DNA of 44,321 nucleotides, from NCBI GenBank assembly GCA_009699125.1, contig WLOT01000002.1, positions 1 through 44,321 on the forward strand, in the 5' to 3' direction. The position numbers and the translations under genes are program-made. The stretch is from Actinomycetota bacterium. GTDB lineage: Bacteria; Actinomycetota; Acidimicrobiia; Acidimicrobiales; Acidimicrobilacustridaceae. Shown here piece after piece: positions 7,154 through 15,194 of this stretch. How positions within the stretch are numbered: position 1 is the first letter of the stretch; every line of letters begins with the position of its first letter. The notes below the pieces were generated by a model, which saw only the letters and a program-made list of their open reading frames with translations, was not told the DNA's origin and searched no databases.

Positions 7154-7942
7154 TTGGCAAAGACCATGGAGCGCCCCAGCGGGAAGAAGACCCCGGCACA
7201 GCGCGTCAGTGAAGTCGTCGATAAGACGCAGGGCTCTCAGGCCTGGAATTCAATCTTCCGACCAGGCTCGGTGTTCCGTAAGGGCTACACCGACAGCCCT
7301 CGTAACCGTTCGTACGTGATCATGAACAGCGTGCTGTACCACCTTCATCCGGTGAAGGTGAAGCGACACGCGGTCAAGGTCAGTTACACCCTCTGCCTCG
7401 GTGGCCTCAGCTTCTTCCTCTTCATCTTGCTGACCATTACCGGCATTTTCTTGATGTTCTTCTACCGCCCCACTGCGGCGCAGGCCTGGAACGACATCTA
7501 CACCCTTCAGACCTCAGTGGCCTTTGGTCTTCTGGTTCGAAATATGCATAGATGGGCCGCCCACCTCATGGTGCTGTCGGTCTTCCTTCATATGGCCCGC
7601 GTCTTCTACCACGGCGCCTACAAGCCACCTCGAGAGTTCAACTGGGTGATTGGCGTCATCCTCCTGACCCTCACCCTCCTTCTTTCCTTCACCGGCTACC
7701 TCCTTCCGTGGGATCAGCTCGCACTTTGGGCGGTGACGGTGGGTACGAACATGATGGGCTACACCCCAGTGTTCGGCGACCAAGTGAGATTCGTGCTCCT
7801 TGGCGGTAAGGAAATCGGTACCGACACGTTGTTGCGTTGGTATGTGTTGCACGTGTTGTTTGTTCCTTTCGTGACTGTCATCTTCCTTGCGATCCACTTC
7901 TGGCGGGTCCGCAAGGACGGCGGCATCTCCGGACCGTTGTGA
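7154..7942 (+). CDS. qcrB: Cytochrome b6-type subunit of a bc complex (N-terminal cytochrome b half)
   Basis: 262-residue four-helix subunit that carries two b haems and forms parts of the quinol sites. Haem ligands are H132 and H146 (14 apart) in helix B and H233 and H248 (15 apart) in helix D; the 15 spacing is the b6/Firmicutes type, not the mitochondrial type. C81 in TLCLGGLSFF aligns with cytochrome b6 Cys35 (YCLGG), which binds haem ci covalently. A basic 70-residue N-terminal extension precedes helix A. The TTG at 7154 is supported by GGAG eight bases upstream; the ATG at 7166 is too far from it. The partner subunit IV gene follows after 10 bp. Split b6 plus subunit IV is unlike the long single QcrB of most Actinobacteria. 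Confidence 0.93.
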   Translation: MAKTMERPSGKKTPAQRVSEVVDKTQGSQAWNSIFRPGSVFRKGYTDSPRNRSYVIMNSVLYHLHPVKVKRHAVKVSYTLCLGGLSFFLFILLTITGIFLMFFYRPTAAQAWNDIYTLQTSVAFGLLVRNMHRWAAHLMVLSVFLHMARVFYHGAYKPPREFNWVIGVILLTLTLLLSFTGYLLPWDQLALWAVTVGTNMMGYTPVFGDQVRFVLLGGKEIGTDTLLRWYVLHVLFVPFVTVIFLAIHFWRVRKDGGISGPL

Positions 7943-7952
7943 TCGAGGAGCC

Positions 7953-8735
7953 ATGACCGAGATCCCTGAACACCTCCGCAAGCGAGCCGAAGAGGCCAAG
8001 GCCAAGGCAGCAGCCAAAGCAGCTGGCGACGCGCCCGCCGAAGCAGCAGCTGAAGCTCCTGCCGCCGCCGCACCGAGCGCGGGCGACAGCCGCATCCCGG
8101 CCCACTTGCTCGAGCGCTCAAGGTCCGCAAAGTCCAAGAAGGAAGGCGGCGCCGAAGCCGCCGTTCCGGCCGCGACTGGCGGTGGCGTTGCGACCGCTGT
8201 CGCCGATGCTGCGCCACCACCCACAGCGACCGGCCCGGGTGGTCACACCCAGCGCCTCCTCACCGTGGTCAAGGCCGGTTCCATCCAAGACCTGAAGTCC
8301 ACCCCCATCGACAAAGTGCACACATGGCCGCACCTTCTCGCGGTTGAGTTTGTCGCTGCGCTGGCAATCACGGTCTTCACGCTGATCTTCTCGGTCTTCG
8401 TGAATGCTCCGCTGCTCGAACTCGCAAACATCAACCAGACCCCGAACCCGTCGAAGGCCCCGTGGTACTTCCTCGGCCTTCAGGAACTGCTCACCATGTT
8501 CCACCCCATGGTCGCCGGTGTGACCATTCCGGGTATGGGCATCTTCTTGTTGATCCTTGCTCCGTACATCGACAAGAACCCGTCGAATAAGCCCGAAGAC
8601 CGCAAGTTTGCGATCTCGTTGTTCACGGTTCAGATGATGTTCTGGGCAGTGCTTGTCATTATCGGTTCCTTCTTCCGCGGTCCTGGCTTCAACTTTGTGA
8701 CGCCTTGGACTGGCGGTCTGTTCTTCGAGTTGTGA
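7953..8735 (+). CDS. petD: Cytochrome b subunit IV (C-terminal cytochrome b half) with long disordered N-terminus
   Basis: 260 residues. Residues ~115-260 form the three-helix subunit IV that completes cytochrome b, including the Qo-site segment PNPSKAPWYFLGLQELL. Here A169-P170-W171-Y172 occupies the place of the PEWY motif, so its glutamate is replaced. Residues 1-100 are an Ala/Pro/Lys-rich region, probably cytoplasmic, holding two copies of a short motif: IPEHLRKRA (4-12) and IPAHLLERS (48-56). The same motif starts the divergent cytochrome c. The ATG at 7953 follows GAGGAG; longer in-frame starts run into the b6 gene. Membrane segments lie at ~127-150, ~187-204 and ~230-250. Confidence 0.92.
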   Translation: MTEIPEHLRKRAEEAKAKAAAKAAGDAPAEAAAEAPAAAAPSAGDSRIPAHLLERSRSAKSKKEGGAEAAVPAATGGGVATAVADAAPPPTATGPGGHTQRLLTVVKAGSIQDLKSTPIDKVHTWPHLLAVEFVAALAITVFTLIFSVFVNAPLLELANINQTPNPSKAPWYFLGLQELLTMFHPMVAGVTIPGMGIFLLILAPYIDKNPSNKPEDRKFAISLFTVQMMFWAVLVIIGSFFRGPGFNFVTPWTGGLFFEL

Positions 8736-8760
8736 TGGCGCAAACGCAGGAGTCCCCCAA

Positions 8761-9612
8761 ATGAATCCTCTAGTCATCGTCATTCCCGTCGTCGTCGTTC
8801 TCGCCGGCGTGGTGTTGTTCGCTGCTTCCCGTCGTCGCGACAGCGGCGGTGCAACCGGTGCGCTTAGCCGCGAGACCGTCAAGCGTGACAAGCCCGCGGC
8901 GGCACTTGACGACTCCGAACTGGTTGGCGTTTCTGGCCGTCAGGTCGAGGCATCAGCGGTGCTTGATCGTCGCCCAGCTGCGCCGGCAACCACCGCTACC
9001 GAAGTTGCGCCCTTCGTGCCGCCCGATGCCGATGCGATCGGCATTTCTCGCCGCAAGTTCTTCAACCGTTCCATCATCGTGATGATGGGCCTCGGCCTTT
9101 CTGGCTTTGGCGCAGCCATCCTTGCCTTCCTGTGGCCAATGCCAAAGGGTGGCTTCGGCTCCAAGATCCGCGTCGGTTCAGTTGCTGATATTCAGGCAAA
9201 GATCACTGCAAGCAAGGGCTTCCTCTACTCGGCCGAAGGTCGTATGTGGTTGACCAACTACCCGATTTCTGCAGTCGAAAAGGCCAAGAAGGTCTACCCG
9301 GCAGCGGTGCTTCCGTCGATGGAAGCGGGCCTCGTTGCGCTCTACCAAAAGTGTCCCCATCTCGGCTGTCGTGTTCCCTCGTGTGCAACATCACAGTGGT
9401 TCGAATGCCCATGCCATGGTTCGCAGTACAACCTGGCCGGGGAGAAGAAGGGTGGCCCTGCGCCCCGAGGCATGGATCGCTTTGCGACATCTGTCGCAGG
9501 GGGCGTGCTCACGGTCGACACTGGCCAGATCTTCCAAGGTCCGGCAATTGGTACGAACACCACTGGCCAAGAAGCTGAAGGCCCGCATTGCGTGGGTGGA
9601 GGAAGTCACTGA
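8761..9612 (+). CDS. qcrA: Rieske [2Fe-2S] protein of the bc complex
   Basis: 283 residues. It accepts the first electron from quinol at the Qo site and passes it to cytochrome c. The cluster is bound by C198-P-H200-L-G-C203 and C216-P-C218-H219, with C203 and C218 as the likely disulfide pair; the boxes are close together. Topology is unusual: an N-terminal membrane segment (4-22), an ~70-residue Ala/Asp-rich linker, then an internal twin-arginine motif S96-R-R-K-F-F101 directly before a second membrane segment (~104-125). This suggests that the folded domain is exported by Tat after membrane insertion, as in the multi-helix actinobacterial QcrA. The stop overlaps the next start (ATGA-type overlap), so translation is coupled to the dihaem cytochrome c. 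Confidence 0.95.
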   Translation: MNPLVIVIPVVVVLAGVVLFAASRRRDSGGATGALSRETVKRDKPAAALDDSELVGVSGRQVEASAVLDRRPAAPATTATEVAPFVPPDADAIGISRRKFFNRSIIVMMGLGLSGFGAAILAFLWPMPKGGFGSKIRVGSVADIQAKITASKGFLYSAEGRMWLTNYPISAVEKAKKVYPAAVLPSMEAGLVALYQKCPHLGCRVPSCATSQWFECPCHGSQYNLAGEKKGGPAPRGMDRFATSVAGGVLTVDTGQIFQGPAIGTNTTGQEAEGPHCVGGGSH

Positions 9613-10712
9613 TGCAGGATCTCTATCTGTTAGCGATCGCTCAGAAGACGATCGGTTACGTCATTGCCGTTCTGCTTCTCATCGCGTTTGTCGTCGCTAT
9701 TGCTATCAACGTCCGCAAGGGACGCGCCGAGGTTGGTTCTGAAGTTGAACTGGCCCCGAACCGCAAGCCCTATATGGACGACGAAGAACTCGAAACCAAG
9801 AAACTCGACCGAACGCTTGGCCTCGGTCTTGTCGCACTTGGTGTCATCGCTCTGACCCTTCCGCTCTATTGGCTTGCCGAACCTGGTCGCCAGACCGACA
9901 TGGTGAAGCACTTCGAAGATGTCGCGATCTCTCGCGGTGAAGAGATTTACGTGGCCGGCGCGCAGTGCGCGAACTGTCATGGCCCGAATGGCGTCGGTGG
10001 TGTTGCGAGTTACACGATCCTCGACCCCAAGACCGGCGCTTATGTCGATCAGGTGCAGTGGAAGGCCCCGGCCCTCGACACTGTGATGTATCGCTATACG
10101 CCAGAACAGGTCACCTACATCCTCAACTACGGCCGCGGTTACTCGCCGATGCCGGCGTGGGGCGCGCCTGGTGGCGGTCCGCTTACCGAGCAGCAGATCG
10201 CCGAGGTCATTGCGTATCTCACATCGATTCAGTTGCCGGCTGAAGAATCACAGGCAGCGGTGCAAGCCGAACTCGACAAGAGTTGTAAGGCCGATGCCGA
10301 CAACAACTGCACGGTTGCTGGTGGCAAGTACAAGACACTTGGCGAAGCGATCTTCAACCTTGGTTATTCAGACGGCTTTGCGGCTGGCGCCTATGCCTGC
10401 GGTCGATGCCACACCTCAGGCTGGTCCTTTGGCCAAGCCAAGGTTGCTGGCGGCGGTGCGATGGGCCCGAACCTCACTGGTGGTTCGGAAATCCGTCAGT
10501 TCCCGGTCGCGGCGCAACAAGAAGCATTTGTCTCGGCCTATCCCAAGATGGGCACGTCCTATGGCACCAACGGTTGGTCAAGCGGTCGCATGGGTAGCTT
10601 CGGCACCAACCCGAACGCGCAGGATCCCAAGACCGCAATCATGAGTCAGGATCAGGTCATGCTCACGCCTGCACAGATCGCGGCAGTTGTCGCTTACGAG
10701 CGGAGCCTCTGA
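9612..10712 (+). CDS. Membrane-bound dihaem cytochrome c of the bc complex
   Basis: 366 residues. Two hydrophobic segments near the N-terminus (~12-33 and ~68-88) hold it in the membrane. Two cytochrome c domains follow: C119-A-N-C122-H123, with M180 (in YSPMPAW) as likely sixth ligand, and C263-G-R-C266-H267. Two further cysteines, C225 and C233, lie between the domains and may form a disulfide. It is functionally comparable to QcrC, passing electrons from the Rieske centre towards the terminal oxidase without a soluble cytochrome. The ATG at 9612 overlaps the Rieske stop; an in-frame upstream start would sit inside the Rieske gene. The next gene also overlaps its stop codon, so the four bc genes and their follower look like one unit. 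Confidence 0.92.
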   Translation: MQDLYLLAIAQKTIGYVIAVLLLIAFVVAIAINVRKGRAEVGSEVELAPNRKPYMDDEELETKKLDRTLGLGLVALGVIALTLPLYWLAEPGRQTDMVKHFEDVAISRGEEIYVAGAQCANCHGPNGVGGVASYTILDPKTGAYVDQVQWKAPALDTVMYRYTPEQVTYILNYGRGYSPMPAWGAPGGGPLTEQQIAEVIAYLTSIQLPAEESQAAVQAELDKSCKADADNNCTVAGGKYKTLGEAIFNLGYSDGFAAGAYACGRCHTSGWSFGQAKVAGGGAMGPNLTGGSEIRQFPVAAQQEAFVSAYPKMGTSYGTNGWSSGRMGSFGTNPNAQDPKTAIMSQDQVMLTPAQIAAVVAYERSL

Positions 10713-11656
10713 TGCATACCCTTCAGGTCATCGCTGGCATCTCCTTTGATCCAGGTATCCGCGGCATCCTCGTGGTGCTTGTCGGCGTCACCGTCCTTAT
10801 GGGCTCGGTGTATCTGCTTCTCGGCACCAACCTTGGTTCGCGACTTGGTTTTCTTGTTGCGCTTACAGGCTTGTTCGGATGGCTCGCCATCCTTACGTTC
10901 ATGTGGTGGCTCACGCCGCCGGCCATTGGCCCGCGCGGAAATCTCCCCACATGGAAGCCAGTTGAGATCTATGTCAACGGTGGCGGTGATCAAGCCAAGA
11001 TCGATGCACTGAGTGGATTGATTGATCCGGCATCGCTTCCGAAGGCCGACAAGATCCTCGCTGAGAACCCCGACCTCGCGAAGGACTTTCCCAACGGATT
11101 CACCCTTTCTGATCTCCAGACCAACCACCCAGCGGTTGTTTCGGAATATCTCGATGCCGAGTCACTCAATGGTTGGAAGCTTGTGTCGGCTGCAAACGCA
11201 GGTGAAGCACAGGCCGCTGCCGACGTCGAACTCGTTGCGTCAGGGGTCTTCAAGACCACTGCCGACTACAAGAAACTCAACACCTGGCAGTTTGGTGGCA
11301 AGCCGACCCTTGAAGATGACTGCCCCGACGGTGGCATCGTCTGTCGTGTTTGGCACCGCATCTCGTCTGCGTTCCAGATCAAGAACCCGAAGAACTACTC
11401 AGTGGTGCAGGTGCAGCAAGTGATTCCTCAGGAAACCATTCCTGGTCAGGCACCACCGATCCCGAAGGCCGATCCCACCAAGCCGGTGATTTCGGTCGTG
11501 TTCGTTCGCGACATTGGAAACGAACGTGTGATTCCGTTCTTGTACTTCGTGATCTGCATGTCGCTCTTCATCGTGTCTGCATGGGCCTTGCACAATCGTG
11601 ACAAGACGCTCATGAAGAACAAGGCCATGGCCGAAGCGGCGTCGAAGGAGAGCTGA
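10712..11656 (+). CDS. Membrane protein with large outer domain, bc-complex linked (unrecognised)
   Basis: 314 residues; family not recognised. Two membrane segments at ~17-38 and ~46-66 are followed by a conserved-looking WWLTPPAIGPRG stretch, a soluble domain of ~200 residues (70-275) with paired cysteines C204 and C211, and a third membrane segment at ~275-294. No haem, iron-sulfur or nucleotide motif is visible. The start overlaps the cytochrome c stop by one base and the end lies five bases before nuoA, so it physically bridges the bc and complex I gene sets. It could be an extra subunit of the bc complex, a supercomplex linker or an assembly factor; no sequence feature decides between these. 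Confidence 0.8.
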   Translation: MHTLQVIAGISFDPGIRGILVVLVGVTVLMGSVYLLLGTNLGSRLGFLVALTGLFGWLAILTFMWWLTPPAIGPRGNLPTWKPVEIYVNGGGDQAKIDALSGLIDPASLPKADKILAENPDLAKDFPNGFTLSDLQTNHPAVVSEYLDAESLNGWKLVSAANAGEAQAAADVELVASGVFKTTADYKKLNTWQFGGKPTLEDDCPDGGIVCRVWHRISSAFQIKNPKNYSVVQVQQVIPQETIPGQAPPIPKADPTKPVISVVFVRDIGNERVIPFLYFVICMSLFIVSAWALHNRDKTLMKNKAMAEAASKES

Positions 11657-11661
11657 CCAGC

Positions 11662-12120
11662 GTGGGGCAGTACCTGCCGATCTTCGCAATGCTTGTGCTG
11701 GCGATCATTTTCGCCGCGGTGAGCCGCGTCGTCTCGCAACTACTTGCACCCCGTCGTCCTTCCGAAGCCAAGTCGTCACCCTACGAATGCGGCATTGTTC
11801 CTGATCAAGGTCCGCCGGAACGCTTTCCGGTGAAGTTCTTCCTTGTTGCCATGATCTTCATCGTGTTCGATATCGAAATCATTTTCCTGTTCCCGTTTGC
11901 GGTCGTGTTTCGTTCGCTCGGTGGTTACGGAATTGCAGCAATCGTGATCTTCACCGCTGCCGTGTTTGAGTCGTTCGTGTATCTCATCGGCAATGGCGCA
12001 CTCGACTGGGGACCGGTCAAGCACTTGCGTCGCTCCGAAATTGTTTCGCCCGCCCGCACTGCGACCAGCACGATCCGTCGCGTCGGCCTCGAAGGCCGTT
12101 CCACTGAAGAGGCTGCATAA
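11662..12120 (+). CDS. nuoA: NADH-quinone oxidoreductase subunit A (first complex I)
   Basis: 152-residue membrane subunit with three helices that sits at the quinone-site junction. The loop after helix 1 reads SPYECGIVPDQGPPERFPVKFF and keeps the conserved cysteine (ND3 C39 equivalent). Helix 2 reads FIVFDIEIIFLFPFA with the conserved acidic pair. The ~35-residue C-terminal extension is polar and longer than usual. It starts with GTG after AGGAG. First gene of a complete 14-gene operon, directly continuing the bc-complex run. Confidence 0.95.
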   Translation: MGQYLPIFAMLVLAIIFAAVSRVVSQLLAPRRPSEAKSSPYECGIVPDQGPPERFPVKFFLVAMIFIVFDIEIIFLFPFAVVFRSLGGYGIAAIVIFTAAVFESFVYLIGNGALDWGPVKHLRRSEIVSPARTATSTIRRVGLEGRSTEEAA

Positions 12121-12708
12121 GTGTCGAACGAGACCAGGCCCACAGGCGGACTTCTCGAGTCCGGCCTTGAAGGGCTCAGCCACAACTTCCTTACCGGAAC
12201 GCTCGAAGAACTCGTCAAGTGGGCGCGTCGCCACAGTGTTATGCCCGCCACGTTCGGCCTTGCATGTTGCGCCCTCGAAATGATGGCTGCCGGTGGTCCG
12301 CACTACGACCTTGCGCGCTACGGCATGGAAACATTCCGCGCATCGCCGCGCCAAGCCGATCTCATGATCGTTGCTGGCCGCGTGTCGCAGAAGATGGCTC
12401 CAGTCCTTCGTCAGATTTACGACCAGATGATGGAACCCAAGTGGGTCATCTCCATGGGCGTGTGTGCATCCTCCGGCGGCATGTTCAATAACTACGCCAT
12501 CGTGCAGGGTGTCGATCAGATCGTTCCCGTCGATGTCTACGCACCGGGTTGCCCGCCATCACCGGAAACCTTGATGCACGCGATCCTCACCCTTCACGAC
12601 AAGATCAAGAATGGTGAACTCACTCGTCGCAAGGGCGAAGGTCTTGGTCTGGTTGTCGAACAGATGGGTCCTTCAGGACCTGTGCCTGTCACTTTGGGTC
12701 AGGGCTGA
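12121..12708 (+). CDS. nuoB: NADH-quinone oxidoreductase subunit B (first complex I)
   Basis: 195-residue peripheral subunit that binds cluster N2, the last Fe-S centre before quinone. Ligands are the tandem C49-C50 (GLACCALEM), C115 ([10 protein letters not shown]) and C144 (APGCPPSPE). The GTG start follows the nuoA stop with no gap. Its paralogue in the second operon is 29 residues shorter. Sequence is typical of the NADH-linked 14-subunit enzyme. Confidence 0.97.
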   Translation: MSNETRPTGGLLESGLEGLSHNFLTGTLEELVKWARRHSVMPATFGLACCALEMMAAGGPHYDLARYGMETFRASPRQADLMIVAGRVSQKMAPVLRQIYDQMMEPKWVISMGVCASSGGMFNNYAIVQGVDQIVPVDVYAPGCPPSPETLMHAILTLHDKIKNGELTRRKGEGLGLVVEQMGPSGPVPVTLGQG

Positions 12709-12710
12709 AC

Positions 12711-13241
12711 ATGACCGATATCGACGCCGAAAGCGGCGCGGCTGACACCCCACCCGAGAACGTACCCGAGACACTTTTCGACACACTGCTCACGCGGTCG
12801 CACGAGCAACTTGTGTTGCACCCAACTCGCGAGAGCTACCCCGGTTTGCTCGCAACTCTGCACGCCGCCGGATATCACTCGGTGGTCGATCTTTGTGGTG
12901 TTGATTACCTCACCAATGATTCTCGTCAACTTCCCGCCGGTATCGAACCGGAACGCTTCGAAGTTGTCGTCAACCTCATTAACCATCGCGAACGAGCTCG
13001 TCTGCGTTTGCGAGTGCAGGTTCCGGAAACCGATGCGGTTCTTCCGAGCGCATTCAACCTCTATCCCGGTACCGAGGCGATGGAACGCGAAACCTTCGAC
13101 ATGTTTGGTATCTCGTTCGATGGCCACCCTGATCTCACCCGCATCCTCATGCCCGAGGACTGGATCGGACACCCGCTGCGCAAGGACTACGACGTAGGTC
13201 GTATCCCGGTGCAGTTCAAGGGCGCTCCCGCGAATCGTTGA
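12711..13241 (+). CDS. nuoC: NADH-quinone oxidoreductase subunit C (first complex I)
   Basis: 176-residue peripheral-arm subunit (30-kDa homologue) that packs against NuoD. The signature ERETFDMFGISFDGHPDLTR followed by ILMPEDWIGHPLRKDY is intact. It is separate from NuoD, unlike the NuoCD fusion of enterobacteria. The gene lies two bases after nuoB and four bases before nuoD. Confidence 0.96.
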   Translation: MTDIDAESGAADTPPENVPETLFDTLLTRSHEQLVLHPTRESYPGLLATLHAAGYHSVVDLCGVDYLTNDSRQLPAGIEPERFEVVVNLINHRERARLRLRVQVPETDAVLPSAFNLYPGTEAMERETFDMFGISFDGHPDLTRILMPEDWIGHPLRKDYDVGRIPVQFKGAPANR

Positions 13242-13245
13242 TCTC

Positions 13246-14580
13246 ATGACCGCAACTCACGAACTCCCAACGAATGTGAATCAGACCTCCGAAGGTGGTC
13301 AAGAACTCACCTCCGCTGACGTAATCGCTGCAGGCGAACGCCTCCGCGAACTTGGCGCTGTGCTTCGTTTGTCCGAGAACGACGCGATCCTTGCCGAGCG
13401 CGAACAGGTTCCTGACGACGAAACCATGATCATCAACATGGGTCCGCAGCATCCGTCAACGCACGGTGTGTTGCGCCTCATGCTCGAACTCCAGGGCGAG
13501 ACCGTTCTTCGTTGCAAGCCGATCATCGGTTACCTGCACACCGGCATGGAGCGCACGGGCGAAGAACTCAGCTATCTCCAGGGGCCCACCAATGTGACGC
13601 GCATGGATTATGCGGCGCCGTTGTTCACCGAACTCGCCTTCTCCCTCACGGTTGAGAAGCTGCTCGACATCGAAGTCCCTGAACGTGCGATCTGGATCCG
13701 CATGCTTATGACCGAGATGAATCGCATCTCTTCACACCTTCTCTTCATGGCCACGAACGGCATGGATCTCGGTGCCGTGTCGATGATGCTTTATGGCTGG
13801 CGTGAGCGCGAAGAAGCGCTTCGTTTCCTTCAGGAAGTCACCGGCCTGCGCATGAATCACAACTACATCCGTCCCGGTGGCGTGGCCGCCGATCTTCCCG
13901 ACGGATGGCGCGACGGCGTGTTGCGCCTTCTCGACATGCTTCCCGGCCGACTTGCCGAATACGACACGTTGCTCAACCAGCAGCCAATTTTCCGCGAGCG
14001 CCTCCAGGGCGTCGGAGCGATCAATGCCGACGAATGTCTTGCTCTCGGCGTAACGGGCCCCATCCTCCGATCAACCGGTTACGACTGGGACCTTCGCCGC
14101 GATATGCCGTACCTCGCGTTCGACCAGGTCGACTTCGACGTTGTTGTCGGCTCGTACGGTGACTGCTTCGACCGTTACGCGATCCGCCTTGCTGAAATTC
14201 ATGAGTCGATGAAGATCGTTCGTCAGTGTCTCGAAAAGATGCCGAAGGGCGATTACCGCATCCAGGACAAGAAAGTCACCCCGCCGCCGCGTGCGCGTAT
14301 CGACGAGTCCATGGAAGCGCTTATTCACCATTTCAAGATCTTCACCGAAGGATTCAAGGTTCCCGAGGGCGAGGCCTACGTCGCAATCGAGTCACCTCGT
14401 GGCGAACTTGGTTGCTACATCGTGAGCGACGGATCCTCGAATCCCTACCGCATGCATGTTCGTGCCCCGAGTTTCGTGAATCTTCAGACACTTCCTCATC
14501 TCATGCACGGCAGTCTCGTGGCCGACGCTGTGGCCATCATTTCGAGCGTCGATCCCATCCTTGGGGAGGTCGATCGCTGA
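13246..14580 (+). CDS. nuoD: NADH-quinone oxidoreductase subunit D (first complex I)
   Basis: 444 residues; 49-kDa homologue that forms the quinone pocket with NuoB and NuoH. A ~60-residue N-terminal extension precedes MIINMGPQHPSTHGVLRL. Pocket residues, aligned from memory to bovine numbering, are H73 (H59), Y122 (Y108, in RMDYAA), H164 (H150) and D174 (D160, in MDLGAV), all as expected. The position of bovine R85 is T99 (YLHTG), as in the Thermus enzyme. The end SVDPILGEVDR is the family terminus. The stop overlaps the nuoE start by one base. Confidence 0.97.
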   Translation: MTATHELPTNVNQTSEGGQELTSADVIAAGERLRELGAVLRLSENDAILAEREQVPDDETMIINMGPQHPSTHGVLRLMLELQGETVLRCKPIIGYLHTGMERTGEELSYLQGPTNVTRMDYAAPLFTELAFSLTVEKLLDIEVPERAIWIRMLMTEMNRISSHLLFMATNGMDLGAVSMMLYGWREREEALRFLQEVTGLRMNHNYIRPGGVAADLPDGWRDGVLRLLDMLPGRLAEYDTLLNQQPIFRERLQGVGAINADECLALGVTGPILRSTGYDWDLRRDMPYLAFDQVDFDVVVGSYGDCFDRYAIRLAEIHESMKIVRQCLEKMPKGDYRIQDKKVTPPPRARIDESMEALIHHFKIFTEGFKVPEGEAYVAIESPRGELGCYIVSDGSSNPYRMHVRAPSFVNLQTLPHLMHGSLVADAVAIISSVDPILGEVDR

Positions 14581-15194
14581 TGGCTCGACTCACAAATGAC
14601 AACGTAGAACTCGCGCGCGAAATCATTGGTCGCTATCCGCGTCCCAAATCCGCTCTTATTCCTTTGCTGCACCTTGCGCAAGAACAAGACGGTCACCTCA
14701 CCGACGAAGCAATGGCTCATATCGGCGAACTTGTCGGCGTCTCCTCTGCAGAGGTTCTCGGAACTGCATCGTTTTACGAAATGTTCAAGATGGAAACCGT
14801 TGGCCGTTACATGGTCAACATCTGCACCAACATTTCGTGCCAGTTGCGCGGCGGCGAGGAACTCCTTGCTCATGCCGAAAAGACGCTCGGTATTCGCCCG
14901 GGACAAACAACTTCCGATGGTCTCTTCACTCTTGAAGACGTCGAGTGCATCGCAGCGTGCACAGAAGCTCCGTGCTTGCAGGTGAACTATCGCTACGAGC
15001 ATCGCATTTCGAACGAAGGTTTTGATCAACTCGTGAACGACCTCCGCGCTGGTCGCCGTTCCGACATTCCGTCACACGGAGTGTTGGCCGAAGTTCGTCA
15101 GCACATTCCCGAGGATCGACGCGCTGGCGTCGTTACGCCCGAGGACAAAGCCGTACCGGTCTGGATCGCAGCAGCAGGGGAGGGCGACAAGTGA
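14580..15194 (+). CDS. nuoE: NADH-quinone oxidoreductase subunit E (first complex I)
   Basis: 204-residue NADH-module subunit carrying the [2Fe-2S] cluster N1a. Ligands are C82 and C87 (CTNISC) and C123 and C127 (CIAAC). The ATG at 14580 was chosen because it overlaps the nuoD stop and follows GGGGAGG; the longer frame runs antisense-like inside nuoD. A ~45-residue tail follows the thioredoxin-like domain. There is no counterpart in the second complex I operon. Confidence 0.96.
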   Translation: MARLTNDNVELAREIIGRYPRPKSALIPLLHLAQEQDGHLTDEAMAHIGELVGVSSAEVLGTASFYEMFKMETVGRYMVNICTNISCQLRGGEELLAHAEKTLGIRPGQTTSDGLFTLEDVECIAACTEAPCLQVNYRYEHRISNEGFDQLVNDLRAGRRSDIPSHGVLAEVRQHIPEDRRAGVVTPEDKAVPVWIAAAGEGDK

